64,000 nucleotides of DNA from Oceanospirillaceae bacterium (GCA_002724925.1 PBQA01000016.1:404053-468052); one strand, 5' to 3'; positions 40,330-49,951 are shown, counted from the first letter of the stretch. A program made the numbers and translations. Notes: generated from the sequence alone by a model not told the origin.

Positions 40330-42441
40330 ATGAATTTTCGTCTTTCTGTTGTGACTCTGAGTCTGCTTGCAGCCACCTCCTATGCAGCCCCTGCCAATGA
40401 AAAAACGCTGGATACGATCGTGGTTACGGGCGGTGGTGACCGCTCCGTATATGATACGGCACAGCCTGTTTCTGTGTTAGATACCGACGATATTCATAAA
40501 AATGCTGGTGACAATTTAGGCACCCTGCTGGAGTCTCTGCCGGGCGTTGCCAACGCCTCTTTTGGCGCTGGAGTCGGACGTCCGGTGATCCGCGGCATGA
40601 GCGGCAGTCGCGTAAAAATCCTGCAGAACGGCACCGACACTTCGGATTTATCGGCCATGAGTTCAGACCACAGCCCCATGGCTGAGCCGAGCGCAGGTGA
40701 ACAAATTGAAATTGTATATGGGCCATCGACGCTGCTATACGGTGGCGGTGCGATTGGTGGCGTGGTTAACGTGATTGATGGTCGCATCCACGAAATTATT
40801 GTTCCGGGCATTCGCGGTCAGGTTTCAGCGAAATACTCTTCTATCGATGAGGGCCAGCATCTCGAAGGTATGCTCGACCTCGGCAAAGGTAACTGGAATC
40901 TGCATCTCGATGGTTTTAGCCGGGATGCTTCTGACTACTCCAGCGGCGAGCAAGGCGATATTCCCACCGGCAATAATTCAGGCGAGATTGAAAACAGCGA
41001 CACCTCAGGCAGTGGTGGTGCCATTGGTTTGAGCTGGGTCGATAGCCAATATGGTTTTATAGGCGGGTCTGTCAGTACTCTCGAATACGACTACGCAGTG
41101 CCAAACCTGGATGAAGAAAGCTTCCGGGTCACACCGGAGCAGGTCCGCTATGACCTTAAAGGTGCCTGGACACCCATGACAGGCATCATCGAAGAGTGGC
41201 GCACCGAAATTACCTTTAATGACTACGAGCATGCCGAAACTGGTCATCGTAATGACGATACTAGTGCACCCTTTGTAGATATCGGTTTATTTGATAAAGA
41301 AACCTGGGAGTTTGTTACCCGCATCAAGCATTCGGAAATTGCCGGCTGGCATGGTCATGCTGGAATTCAATACAACCAGCAGGATCTGGAACTTTGTCAT
41401 GATCACGGCGGCTGCGAAGGTATTCCTTCATTTGACGAATCAGGTGGCGATGCAATCGGGTTTAACCTGGCGAATAGCGAGCGTGGTGGAGACCTCTACG
41501 GCCACGACACACCAATGCCAATCACCCGCACAGAGCAGGTAGGTATCTTCCTCGTTGAGCACCGTGATACTGGATTTGGCTCACTGGAGTTAGGGGCACG
41601 GATAGATCAGGTTACGATCTCTTCCGATCCTTCTTCGATTGATCCTGTATGGCGTCAGGCTGACAGTTATTACGATGACTACACCTTTACGCCAGTCACT
41701 TTGTCTGCGGCCAGCACCTGGTTACTGGATGATTATCAGCGTATCGGTTTGAGCCTCGCACGCGCGCAACGAGCACCGGAAGCGCCGGAATTATTCTGGA
41801 ACGGTGATCACCACGCCACCTTTGCTTTCCAGCTCGACAACCCTGACCTCGACATTGAAACCGCGCATACCATCGACCTGAACTGGATCTGGAAGTCGGA
41901 TAACAATGAAATCCGCCTGGCCACTTATTACTATCAGTTCGATGACTACATCTATAACGATCTGAAATCAGAGACTGATCCTTTTCACGGTAATGATGTG
42001 TACCGCCATGAACAGGAGGACGCCAGCTTCACAGGCGCAGAAGCCAGCTGGTCACATATAGTAACCATGAACTGGTCGTTTGATTTAAGTGCTGATGTCG
42101 TTAACGCAAAACTTGACGATGGCCGGCACCTTCCACGTACACCACCAGCGAGTTTTCTGGCCGGTCTTGAGTGGGGAAATCAGAGTTGGGAAGCACGCAC
42201 TGAATTACGCGCCGTTGCTGAGCAATCAAACACCGCTGACAATGAAACCACGTCTGACGGATATCTGATGCTTAATGCGTCTGTGGGTTATCAGTTTCTG
42301 CTCAATAACTCTGAGCTGACGCTGAGACTCGATGGACGCAACCTGACCGACCAGTATGCGGTTAATCATGTATCGTATCTCAAGCGCGCAGCACCACTAC
42401 CCGGGCGTGACATCCGCTTCGGCGTCCGCTGGGCATTCTGA
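40330..42441 (+). CDS. TonB-dependent outer-membrane receptor, ZnuD-like (zinc)
   Basis: 703 residues. A signal peptide (cleavage near YAAPA) is followed by a TonB-box-like LDTIVVTGGG, a plug domain (GRPVIRGMSGSRVKILQNG) and a 22-strand barrel ending in a terminal Phe. An extracellular-loop region with ELCHDHGGCEGIP and further His resembles the metal-binding loops of ZnuD receptors. It probably imports zinc or a zinc complex across the outer membrane. Context (Zur boxes, AztD-like and Zrg genes) supports zinc over iron or copper. Confidence 0.82.
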   Translation: MNFRLSVVTLSLLAATSYAAPANEKTLDTIVVTGGGDRSVYDTAQPVSVLDTDDIHKNAGDNLGTLLESLPGVANASFGAGVGRPVIRGMSGSRVKILQNGTDTSDLSAMSSDHSPMAEPSAGEQIEIVYGPSTLLYGGGAIGGVVNVIDGRIHEIIVPGIRGQVSAKYSSIDEGQHLEGMLDLGKGNWNLHLDGFSRDASDYSSGEQGDIPTGNNSGEIENSDTSGSGGAIGLSWVDSQYGFIGGSVSTLEYDYAVPNLDEESFRVTPEQVRYDLKGAWTPMTGIIEEWRTEITFNDYEHAETGHRNDDTSAPFVDIGLFDKETWEFVTRIKHSEIAGWHGHAGIQYNQQDLELCHDHGGCEGIPSFDESGGDAIGFNLANSERGGDLYGHDTPMPITRTEQVGIFLVEHRDTGFGSLELGARIDQVTISSDPSSIDPVWRQADSYYDDYTFTPVTLSAASTWLLDDYQRIGLSLARAQRAPEAPELFWNGDHHATFAFQLDNPDLDIETAHTIDLNWIWKSDNNEIRLATYYYQFDDYIYNDLKSETDPFHGNDVYRHEQEDASFTGAEASWSHIVTMNWSFDLSADVVNAKLDDGRHLPRTPPASFLAGLEWGNQSWEARTELRAVAEQSNTADNETTSDGYLMLNASVGYQFLLNNSELTLRLDGRNLTDQYAVNHVSYLKRAAPLPGRDIRFGVRWAF

Positions 42442-42455
42442 TACATTCGATTCTG

Positions 42456-42486
42456 ACATCAGGTCACGGACGCCGTGCCCTGATGT
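42456..42486. other. Long hairpin at the convergent ends of the receptor and permease genes
   Basis: ACATCAGG / CCTGATGT plus CACGG / CCGTG form a 13-bp stem with one mismatched pair and a 3-nt loop. It starts 15 nt after the receptor stop and covers the permease stop codon (42464-42466). There is no T-tract; it may protect or terminate both transcripts. Confidence 0.55.
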
Positions 42487-43651
42487 ACATCGCCAACGCT
42501 GGGAGTGCTCCGGTCAACAGAGCACTGCCTGCGACGATCAAAGACAATACCAGCGTATTCAGTGTGAAGATATCAGCGCTGATATTAATTCCGAAAGCAC
42601 CCGCCAGATAGCCCTGCCCTAACGCAAACGCCAGCCAGACAAATAGCAAAGACGCACAAAGACCGGCTAAGGTTATCAGCAACACCTCTAGCTCACTCAG
42701 TAAAAAAAGATAGAGAGGAGAAGCGCCCGCCATCCTTAACAATTGAATCTCATGGCGACGTTCGCGCACCGAACTGAGTAACATGGCGCTCAACCCAAGT
42801 AATGCAGACATAAGAACCAACACACCAATAAAGCGCAGTGTCTGTTCGAGTATCCCCATCATCTGCCATAGCTCACTGAGCGCAACCCCCGGCAAGATAG
42901 CCATGACAGGTTCCGCCTTATAATTATTGACCGTTCGCTGGAGGGAAAAAACTCCGATTCGCGACTTAAGGGCAACCATAAAAGCCGTAATACTCTCTGG
43001 ATCACCACCGTACTGAGCGCTGTTATGAATGGCTTTCAGCCCCTGCAGGCTGACGTGCACGGTCTGATCAACGGGAGTTCCCGTGGGTTCCAGAATACCA
43101 ACCACAGTAAAGGGAGAGCCTTTATGCAGGTTAAAGTCAGCCGAAGAAATTCCGTGAGAAAGCAGTATTTCCGCCCCTTGCGAATACCCCAGAGAACGAG
43201 CTACCGCAGAGCCAAGAACAACCTCAAACGCATCCGAAAACTCGCGACCCTGTGCAAAAACCAGAGGATGCTTTGCGCCGTAGCTGAAGTAGCGAAAATA
43301 ATCCTGATTAGTCCCAAGTACCCGGTAGCCTCTGTGTGAATCGCCTAACGAAAGTGGAATCGCCCACTTCACTTCGTCAGAACCAGAGATATTTTTATAC
43401 GTCGACCAGGAAATATTATTGGTGGGTGCTCCCACCCGAAATACCGAATAAAGAAGAAGATTCAAACTGCCGGTCCGCGCACCAATGATCAGATCAGTGC
43501 CCGATACTGTGCTGGCAAAGCTTTCTTTAGTCTGAACACGGATATGCTCGACGCTGAGTAAGAGACTGATACTGACAATTAAAGCCATGAGTGTCATGAA
43601 TACTGAAACCTTTCGGTCGACCAGGCTCTTGTAGGCAATTTTCAGAAACAT
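42464..43651 (-). CDS. FtsX/MacB-type ABC transporter permease (Zrg-like)
   Basis: 395 residues: an N-terminal membrane helix, a periplasmic MacB-PCD-like domain (about 40-255) and three C-terminal helices with the FtsX segment FIGVLVLMSALLGLSAMLLS. This is the MacB/LolCE architecture rather than that of a ZnuB importer. It is 3 nt after the ATPase gene. Vibrio zrgABCDE, a zinc-uptake locus, combines a permease and ATPase of this kind with DUF3299 and DUF2796 proteins, all of which are present here, so I assign it to that system. Confidence 0.8.
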   Translation of the reverse strand: MFLKIAYKSLVDRKVSVFMTLMALIVSISLLLSVEHIRVQTKESFASTVSGTDLIIGARTGSLNLLLYSVFRVGAPTNNISWSTYKNISGSDEVKWAIPLSLGDSHRGYRVLGTNQDYFRYFSYGAKHPLVFAQGREFSDAFEVVLGSAVARSLGYSQGAEILLSHGISSADFNLHKGSPFTVVGILEPTGTPVDQTVHVSLQGLKAIHNSAQYGGDPESITAFMVALKSRIGVFSLQRTVNNYKAEPVMAILPGVALSELWQMMGILEQTLRFIGVLVLMSALLGLSAMLLSSVRERRHEIQLLRMAGASPLYLFLLSELEVLLITLAGLCASLLFVWLAFALGQGYLAGAFGINISADIFTLNTLVLSLIVAGSALLTGALPALAMYIRARRP

Positions 43652-43653
43652 GA

Positions 43654-44319
43654 TTACGCCCCCGCCTTATTTATATCGCCTAAAACATCGATACGGTCAA
43701 AATCGCTGGCGAGTGTAGGGTCATGGCTGACAAAAATAAGGGTGCTTTGATACGCATCACAAAGATCCATCAGGATCTCCATGAATGCCTTGCGGTTCTT
43801 CTGATCCAGTGCAGAAGTAGGCTCATCCGCCAGAATCAGACGTGGTGAATTAAACAGTGCCCGAGCAATTGCGACACGTTGTTGCTGACCAATACTCAGA
43901 CTCTGACCGGGTAACCGCCAGACCGACTCGGGCAACTGAAGTTGCTCAAGTAGCTCCTGTGCTCGGGCGAATCCGTTACCCGTAACCTTATTGCTGAACT
44001 CTTGTGCTAAAAGAATGTTGTCGATCGCATTGAGATACGGAATGAGGTTGAACTGCTGAAAGATGTAACCAATATTGCCAGCTCTGAAGCGATCGCGCTG
44101 ACGCTGATTTAATCGCTCTAAGCGCTCACCTAATAAAGCAATTTGGCCCGACGTCGGCGGCAGTATCCCCGCAATCAGATTGAGTAGGGTTGATTTTCCG
44201 GAACCCGACTCCCCCTCCAGGAAGACCTTTTCACCGGAAGCAACTTCCCATCGCGGAATATTCAGTAAGGTGTCATCTTCATGATGAGAAAATATAAGAT
44301 CTTGCAGAATAACCGACAT
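43654..44319 (-). CDS. LolD/MacB-type ABC transporter ATPase (Zrg-like)
   Basis: 221 residues. Walker A EGESGSGKSTLLN, Q-loop YIFQQFN, signature SLSIGQQQRVAIARAL and Walker B LILADEPTSALD are intact. It pairs with the downstream permease (3-nt gap). A Zur-like box lies about 50 nt upstream of its start, shared with the divergent DUF3299 lipoprotein gene. Confidence 0.88.
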   Translation of the reverse strand: MSVILQDLIFSHHEDDTLLNIPRWEVASGEKVFLEGESGSGKSTLLNLIAGILPPTSGQIALLGERLERLNQRQRDRFRAGNIGYIFQQFNLIPYLNAIDNILLAQEFSNKVTGNGFARAQELLEQLQLPESVWRLPGQSLSIGQQQRVAIARALFNSPRLILADEPTSALDQKNRKAFMEILMDLCDAYQSTLIFVSHDPTLASDFDRIDVLGDINKAGA

Positions 44320-44368
44320 GGAACGATCCTGTAGACAGCAACTCAGAGGTGGATGCGAGCAGCAATAT

Positions 44369-44383
44369 TGCTATAACATAACA
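44369..44383. promoter_or_regulatory. Zur-like box between the ABC operon and the DUF3299 gene
   Basis: TGCTATAACATAACA matches the TGTTATAACATAACA form of Zur sites with one mismatch. It is in the divergent promoter interval and could control both directions. Confidence 0.6.
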
Positions 44384-44453
44384 CAAGTATATTTAAGCTC
44401 AATGTCAGTTCTGCTGCTTTACAGTCACGGTAAATTTTATTCAGGCTTTAACG

Positions 44454-45173
44454 ATGAACCCAATATTCAGACTGCTCGCGCTGAGCATCTTCAGCATTTT
44501 GCTCACCGCTTGCGCGGAGAGCTCCGCGCCCGGTAATACAGGTACTACGACAAATAGCAGCGCTAATGCGGCAACTGAGCAGACAGAAGCTACGCAAGCC
44601 GGAATGAATCAGGCGCAAGCCGTGCGGGCACCCGAGCCTCTTCCCGTACTTCCGAAAGATTCTTTTACCTCCGTTGACTGGACCGATCTTATTCCTGAAA
44701 TGGACCTGATAGCCCTGAAAAATCCACCTGAAGCCTTGATGAATATCGAAGACGGGTCAGAAGAAGACGTCATAGGCGGCAAACTAAACAACACGCCAGA
44801 CAGCGACGTATATGGAGACAGCTCAGATCTTGCCAACTCTGCATTTCAACGGGCTTTAGTTTCTACCAATACAGTGAGTGAAATGCAGGGGAAGCACATT
44901 AAACTGCCGGGCTTTATCGTCCCTCTGGACTTCGATGATAACCAGACCATCACTGAATTCTTTCTGGTTCCTTACTTTGGTGCTTGCCTGCACTTGCCAC
45001 CACCACCGCCTAACCAGATCATTTATGTGTCTCACCCGGATGGGATTCAGGTCGATGCGTTATACGATCCGTTCTGGTTATACGGTACGCTGGATACCGG
45101 CATTATTGAAAACACAACGGCAAAATCGGCCTACCGTATGAGGCTCCACCATATCGAACCTTACTACGAATAG
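44454..45173 (+). CDS. DUF3299 lipoprotein (Zrg-like)
   Basis: 239 residues. The lipobox LLTAC gives a lipidated Cys near residue 20, followed by a Thr/Ala-rich linker and the DUF3299 domain: KHIKLPGFIVPLDFDDNQTI, then FLVPYFGACLHLPPPPPNQI. One member of the Vibrio zrgABCDE zinc-uptake cluster is a DUF3299 protein. Conserved Cys and His in ACLHLPPPPPN are potential metal ligands. It converges with zrgA. Confidence 0.82.
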   Translation: MNPIFRLLALSIFSILLTACAESSAPGNTGTTTNSSANAATEQTEATQAGMNQAQAVRAPEPLPVLPKDSFTSVDWTDLIPEMDLIALKNPPEALMNIEDGSEEDVIGGKLNNTPDSDVYGDSSDLANSAFQRALVSTNTVSEMQGKHIKLPGFIVPLDFDDNQTITEFFLVPYFGACLHLPPPPPNQIIYVSHPDGIQVDALYDPFWLYGTLDTGIIENTTAKSAYRMRLHHIEPYYE

Positions 45174-45182
45174 GCCGGGCTG

Positions 45183-45809
45183 TTATCTGAATGTGATGAC
45201 GTGATCTTGCGCCGTTAACTCTTTGATTCCCTGGCTGCTCTCGGTCAGCCAGACCGCTTTCAGTACCTTCAGGTCAGGAAACTCTGTCGACAATTCGACC
45301 GCCATGGATTCTGGCAAGTTTCCGTCGGCACACTCAAAGGTGTACTCGGCGATGACATCCGATGCTTCGCCGTCAGAAGCCGGAACTTCAACCCCAGACC
45401 CCGGACGCACCTGACAGTCAGCACCACTGAAGCGAAACATTGCCGCCGCATCGTTCAGTTTACTGCGCGCCGATTCAGCTATCTCACGCTCCTCTTCGGT
45501 TTCAGCGACGTGTTCGAAACCAATAATATCGGCTGCCGGAGTTTGCAGATAAATAGTCACAACCTCGTTTTCAATCGCTATATTCAGGTGTCCGACACCG
45601 TGAATGTGTGCGCCGTGATGCTCACCGCCATGGTGGTCATGAGCGTGATTGTGGTCGGTATCGGGCTGATGACCATTGTCATCATGAGAGCTGTGATCAT
45701 GCTCATCGTGGTGATCATGAAGCTCAGCAACAGCCACACCAGCTCCCGTACATACTGCGAGCAATACAGATAGTCGGGTCGCGTAGTTTAAAGTTCGTTT
45801 CAGTCTCAT
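45183..45809 (-). CDS. zrgA: ZrgA-like DUF2796 zinc-uptake protein, His-rich
   Basis: 208 residues with a signal peptide (cleavage near VAVA). The mature N-terminus is extremely rich in His and Asp ([14 protein letters not shown], then [19 protein letters not shown]), followed by the DUF2796 body with [19 protein letters not shown]2796 proteins of the ZrgA type bind zinc in the periplasm for uptake under zinc starvation. Its ATG overlaps the stop of the upstream COG0523 gene, so both come from the Zur-box promoter near 47.1 kb. Confidence 0.85.
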   Translation of the reverse strand: MRLKRTLNYATRLSVLLAVCTGAGVAVAELHDHHDEHDHSSHDDNGHQPDTDHNHAHDHHGGEHHGAHIHGVGHLNIAIENEVVTIYLQTPAADIIGFEHVAETEEEREIAESARSKLNDAAAMFRFSGADCQVRPGSGVEVPASDGEASDVIAEYTFECADGNLPESMAVELSTEFPDLKVLKAVWLTESSQGIKELTAQDHVITFR

Positions 45810-47071
45810 ACGTTCTCCGTCTCGGGCTCGGTCAATGTCTCTGCGCTTTGATCATTATCGTCGCTTCGCTCCCACGATGGAAATGGGTCCGGCAAAGTCA
45901 ACCAGAATGACTTACCGGCAAGTAGCTCTTCATCGCTCAACAAGCAGCGATCTAACGCGTCGGTAAAGGCTTGCTGATTCAGGTTCTGGCCAATAAATAC
46001 CAGCTCCTGACGCATATCGCCAAACGGCTCAACCCATTGCGCTTTAATCGCCTCTAAGTAATCTGGGTCCGTCGGCCAGCGCTCTTCAGGAACCGCCTTC
46101 CAGAACATGCCTGCAAAACCATAACGCGCGATGCCTCCGGCCTGACTCCATTGTCCGGCAAACTCAGGACGGGTAGCCAGCCAGAAATACCCTTTTGAGC
46201 GAATTAATTTACCGTAATCTTTAGTATTGTGCAGAAAATCGTAGAACTTCTCTGGGTGAAACGGACGTCGGGCGGTGTAGGTAAAACTGCCAATGCCGTA
46301 CTCTTCGGTTTCCGGAATATGCTCGCCACGCATTTCTTTCAGCCAGCCCGGCGCCTGTTGTGCCCGGTCGAAGTCAAACAGCCCGGTGCCCAGCACTTTA
46401 CCCAGATCAACGCGCCCTTCACTGATCGGCAGAATGCGCGCCTCGGTGTTCAGCGTTTTAATAATCGCCGTCAGGCGCTGAATATCCTCAGGGGCTGCCA
46501 GATCAGTTTTGCTGATCAGAATCACATCGGCAAATTCGACCTGATCAACAAGCAGGTCACTGACACTGCGTTCGTCTTCTTCACCCAGCGATTCACTGGT
46601 TTCACTCAGTGCTTTTGCTTCGTCGTAGTCGCGTAAAAAGTTCACTGCATCAACCACAGTCACCATGGTATCCAGGGTCGCAACATCCGAGAGAGAAATG
46701 CCATCTTCATCGGCAAACGTGAATGTTTCAGCCACCGGCAGAGGCTCAGAAATACCGGTCGATTCAATCACCAGATAATCGAAGTTACCTTCTTTCGCCA
46801 GCTTGCTGACTTCAATTAACAGATCTTCACGCAGAGTGCAGCAGATACAGCCGTTACTCATCTCGACCAGCTTTTCCTCGCTGCGGTTAAGCGTAACTTC
46901 GTTACGCACAATGGCCGAATCAATGTTGATTTCACTCATGTCATTGACGATAACCGCCACCCGGCTCCCTTCGCGGTTATTGAGAATATGGCTGAGCATG
47001 GTGGTTTTTCCGGCCCCCAGAAATCCTGACAAGACGGTCACGGGCAGTTTAGCGGCAGTAGTCGGATGCAT
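45806..47071 (-). CDS. COG0523 G3E-family GTPase, zinc metallochaperone type
   Basis: 421 residues from the ATG at 47069-47071, 30 nt after the Zur palindrome. An upstream in-frame ATG (47098) abuts the palindrome and is less likely. GTPase motifs: Walker [16 protein letters not shown] near residue 15, the Cys motif CICCTLRED near residue 70, ESTGISEP, and SKTDL. The C-terminal CobW_C domain follows. Zur-regulated COG0523 proteins (ZigA, YeiR, ZagA types) deliver zinc to client enzymes under starvation. Operon with zrgA and facing a Zur box. Confidence 0.88.
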   Translation of the reverse strand: MHPTTAAKLPVTVLSGFLGAGKTTMLSHILNNREGSRVAVIVNDMSEINIDSAIVRNEVTLNRSEEKLVEMSNGCICCTLREDLLIEVSKLAKEGNFDYLVIESTGISEPLPVAETFTFADEDGISLSDVATLDTMVTVVDAVNFLRDYDEAKALSETSESLGEEDERSVSDLLVDQVEFADVILISKTDLAAPEDIQRLTAIIKTLNTEARILPISEGRVDLGKVLGTGLFDFDRAQQAPGWLKEMRGEHIPETEEYGIGSFTYTARRPFHPEKFYDFLHNTKDYGKLIRSKGYFWLATRPEFAGQWSQAGGIARYGFAGMFWKAVPEERWPTDPDYLEAIKAQWVEPFGDMRQELVFIGQNLNQQAFTDALDRCLLSDEELLAGKSFWLTLPDPFPSWERSDDNDQSAETLTEPETENV

Positions 47072-47100
47072 AGCGTCTCTCTGATGGGGTTTTCGCATCA

Positions 47101-47117
47101 ATGTTATACTATAACAT
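47101..47117. promoter_or_regulatory. Perfect Zur palindrome upstream of the COG0523-zrgA operon
   Basis: ATGTTATA-C-TATAACAT: 8-bp arms perfectly symmetrical about one base. The best of the three Zur-like sites. It lies between the divergent COG0523 gene and metY, 30 nt from the former and about 150 nt from the latter. Confidence 0.82.
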
Positions 47118-47268
47118 ACCATTAACTCCCCAACGTATTCAATCATCCGTCCTTTCAAATACCCACACTCAAGCACCTGAACCCCAGCCAGCAACCTGCT
47201 ACCATCGACCACCACATACAACTAAAACGTTACTCCCAACAGCGCTCATAACCGAAAGGAGCACGCTT

Positions 47269-48540
47269 ATGAAACTCGAATCTCTTGCACTGCACGAAGG
47301 CTACGAACCAGAGCCAACCACCAAGTCGGCAGCCGTGCCGATTTACCAGACGACGTCTTATACCTTCGATAACACCCAACACGGTGCCGACCTGTTTGAC
47401 CTGAAAGTGCCGGGCAATATCTACACCCGCATCATGAACCCGACCAACGATGTGCTGGAAAAACGCATCGCAGCCATGGAAGGCGGCATCGGTGCGTTGT
47501 GTGTTGCCTCAGGAATGGCTGCCATTACCTATGCCCTGCAATGCATCTGTGAAGCCGGTGACAATATCGTCAGCACCAGCCAGCTGTACGGCGGTACCTT
47601 CAATCTGTTCGCTCACACACTGCCGCGTCAAGGCATTGAAGCGCGCATGGTGTCGTATAACGATTTTGATGGTTTTGAGGCCGCGATTGATGAGCGCACC
47701 CGTGCGGTGTTCTGCGAATCCATCGGAAACCCGGCGGGTAACGTGGTGGATATTGAGAAACTCGCAGAAATCGCTCACCGTCATGGCGTACCTTTGATTG
47801 TCGATAACACCGTGGCGACGCCTTTCCTGTGTCGTCCGTTTGAACTCGGTGCCGACATCGTAGTGCATTCATTAACGAAGTACATTGGTGGCCACGGAAC
47901 GACCGTCGGTGGTGCGATTGTGGATTCCGGCAAGTTCGACTGGGCCGCCAATAAAGAACGCTTCAAAGTGCTGAACGAACCAGACCCGTCGTATCACGGC
48001 GTGGTGTATACCGAAGCACTCGGCCCAGCGGCCTACATCGGACGCTGCCGCGTCGTGCCTCTGCGTAATACAGGGGCGGCGCTGTCGCCGACGAACGCTT
48101 TCCAGATCATGCAAGGCCTAGAAACCCTGGGCCTGCGTATGGAACGTCACTGTGAAAACGCAGAAAAACTGGCTACGTTTTTACAGAACCATCCGAAAGT
48201 AGACTGGGTAAACTACGCGGCGCTGCCTGACAGCAAATACCACACTGAATGTCAGAAAATTACCGGCGGTAAAGCCTCCGGTATTCTTAGCTTTGGTATT
48301 AAAGGCGGCATCGAACCATGCACCCGCTTTATCGATTCACTGGAGATGATTCTACGTCTGGTTAATATTGGTGATGCTAAGTCTCTGGCCTGCCATCCGG
48401 CATCAACCACACACCGTCAGCTGAATGACGAAGAACTGGCGTCTGCCGGCGTCAGCAAGGATCTGATCCGTATCTCGGTGGGTATTGAACACATCGACGA
48501 TATTATTGCTGATGTGTCTCAGGCGTTGGATAAAGCCTGA
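47269..48540 (+). CDS. metY: O-acetylhomoserine sulfhydrylase (MetY-type PLP enzyme)
   Basis: 423 residues from ATG 47269 with AAAGGAG 8 nt upstream; an earlier in-frame ATG at 47101 falls in the Zur palindrome and adds a low-complexity stretch. The N-terminus is typical (SAAVPIYQTTSYTFDNTQHG). The PLP lysine lies in VVHSLTKYIGGHG near residue 205. It makes homocysteine (or methionine) from O-acetylhomoserine and sulfide. Methionine gamma-lyase is the main alternative; the length and N-terminus favour MetY. Confidence 0.88.
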   Translation: MKLESLALHEGYEPEPTTKSAAVPIYQTTSYTFDNTQHGADLFDLKVPGNIYTRIMNPTNDVLEKRIAAMEGGIGALCVASGMAAITYALQCICEAGDNIVSTSQLYGGTFNLFAHTLPRQGIEARMVSYNDFDGFEAAIDERTRAVFCESIGNPAGNVVDIEKLAEIAHRHGVPLIVDNTVATPFLCRPFELGADIVVHSLTKYIGGHGTTVGGAIVDSGKFDWAANKERFKVLNEPDPSYHGVVYTEALGPAAYIGRCRVVPLRNTGAALSPTNAFQIMQGLETLGLRMERHCENAEKLATFLQNHPKVDWVNYAALPDSKYHTECQKITGGKASGILSFGIKGGIEPCTRFIDSLEMILRLVNIGDAKSLACHPASTTHRQLNDEELASAGVSKDLIRISVGIEHIDDIIADVSQALDKA

Positions 48541-48577
48541 AACCTGAAAGGTAGAAACGTAGAAAGATAAAAAATCA

Positions 48578-48612
48578 GGGAGTGGATGAGCCATTGTCAT
48601 CCACTCCCTTTT
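48578..48612 (+). terminator. Strong terminator of metY
   Basis: GGGAGTGGATGA / TCATCCACTCCC: a perfect 12-bp stem with a 7-nt loop, followed by TTTTCTATTTCT. Confidence 0.92.
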
Positions 48613-48614
48613 CT

Positions 48615-48648
48615 ATTTCTAGCGATAGTTTTTATTTCTAGCGATAGT
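48615..48648. repeat. 15-bp direct duplication at the end of the AraC gene
   Basis: ATTTCTAGCGATAGT occurs at 48615-48629 and 48634-48648. The copy nearer the gene contains the stop codon (48638-48640); the other is a tandem duplicate just beyond it. Confidence 0.8.
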
Positions 48649-49744
48649 GCTCTGAACGCATCGCTCTGAATTCTCCGGGCGTCATCCGTGTCCACTGTTT
48701 AAAGGCTCGATAAAAAACAGCCGTATCTTTAAACCCTAATAAAAATGCAATATCGTCGAGACTCAATTCATTGGCCAAGAGATACTCTTTCGCTTTAGTG
48801 AGACGCACATCGGCGAGTAATTCACGACAACTGGTCCCCTCATCGGCCAATCTGCGCTGTAATGTTCTTGGCGTAACGGCAAGAAGTTCAGCCAACAGTA
48901 TTTTGGTCGGTTCTCCGTAACTCAATAAAAGCTCCAGGAGCAACCGGCAACGTTGTGTCCAGCTCTCTTCATTTACCTGCTGACGGTGAGCAACTTCAAG
49001 GGCCTGAATATCACGAAACGCCTGCGCACTCAGAGAGGGAGAAGCTTCAAAATCGCAGATTTCATTCGCACAGGTAAAGGTGACCTGGGTGAATGACTGA
49101 TCAAACTCTGGGCAACAGCCGAGTACACACTGATAGTCCTCTGGAGCGATGGCATCAGGCGTTGTGAAACGTATGGATGAAGGTGTCAGTCCATAGCAGT
49201 CCAGTACTGCATCGCACAAGGATGATACGACGCCCTCTATCTGATGACGACTGACATAAACATCCGGATGAGGATGAAAGGTAAGCGTTAATTCGCCAGC
49301 GCTGCGCTCAACCCCCACACTGAACACGTCCGTTGTAATGGTCAGGTGGCGCTTTAGCATACAGCAGTAATCAAACAGGGTCAGATGACTCTGCTTAAAG
49401 AAGAACTCCAGACGCGGGTGCTGACGACTCGAAAACGGACCAAGTCGTAATCCCAGAGCATCCTCACCCAGCCAGTCTGAGATAAGATCGAGATTGCGGC
49501 CAACGGGTTCGGCCGAGACCCTACACTGCCCAGCAAACGATTCCATTAAGCCTTCTACCATACGCTGAACGGAAAAATACTCACTTTCTCTGTTTACACT
49601 TACCAGGAAATCTTCAAGCGCTCTCAGGTGCGACAAAACGGTATCTGCAGCAACGGTCGGTTCGACAGCAAAGACAGGTTTCTCAGAGCGAAGGGCAACC
49701 ATAGGCATGCCCTTAACGGATTGAAAGCTCACTTCGGTTTCCAT
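48638..49744 (-). CDS. AraC-family transcriptional regulator (OruR/ArgR-like architecture)
   Basis: 368 residues. An N-terminal arabinose-binding-like ligand domain (about residues 20-215, typical of the ~340-residue AraC regulators of pseudomonads) precedes two C-terminal HTH motifs: LLAELLAVTPRTLQRRLADE and SLDDIAFLLGFKDTAVFYRA, ending SRAFKQWTRMTPGEFR-like. Divergent from the DUF1254 gene with about 207 nt between the starts, so that gene is the likely target. Effector unknown. Confidence 0.85.
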   Translation of the reverse strand: METEVSFQSVKGMPMVALRSEKPVFAVEPTVAADTVLSHLRALEDFLVSVNRESEYFSVQRMVEGLMESFAGQCRVSAEPVGRNLDLISDWLGEDALGLRLGPFSSRQHPRLEFFFKQSHLTLFDYCCMLKRHLTITTDVFSVGVERSAGELTLTFHPHPDVYVSRHQIEGVVSSLCDAVLDCYGLTPSSIRFTTPDAIAPEDYQCVLGCCPEFDQSFTQVTFTCANEICDFEASPSLSAQAFRDIQALEVAHRQQVNEESWTQRCRLLLELLLSYGEPTKILLAELLAVTPRTLQRRLADEGTSCRELLADVRLTKAKEYLLANELSLDDIAFLLGFKDTAVFYRAFKQWTRMTPGEFRAMRSEHYR

Positions 49745-49951
49745 ATTGAAATCCCCTTTTGTCTCTTATGAAGCCAACAACATCCGCATTGGCTTTATCC
49801 ACTACGTTTTCTACAAAGCGTTACAAAATACGCCGCACTATCCCGCGTCGGAATCCAATTTGTCTCAATTCGTTATACGGGCCTTCTGTGGTTGAGCGCT
49901 AGGCTAAAAACCACAACTCATTCACCAACTAACAATAATCACAGGTGTCCC

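Noticed and set aside
45510..45910. Plus-strand ORFs opposite zrgA
   Set aside because: They are antisense reflections of the His-rich GAT/CAC codons of zrgA and have no ribosome sites or homology that I recognise.
47101..47268. Longer start for metY
   Set aside because: The upstream ATG is part of the Zur palindrome, the added residues are low complexity, and a good ribosome site precedes 47269.
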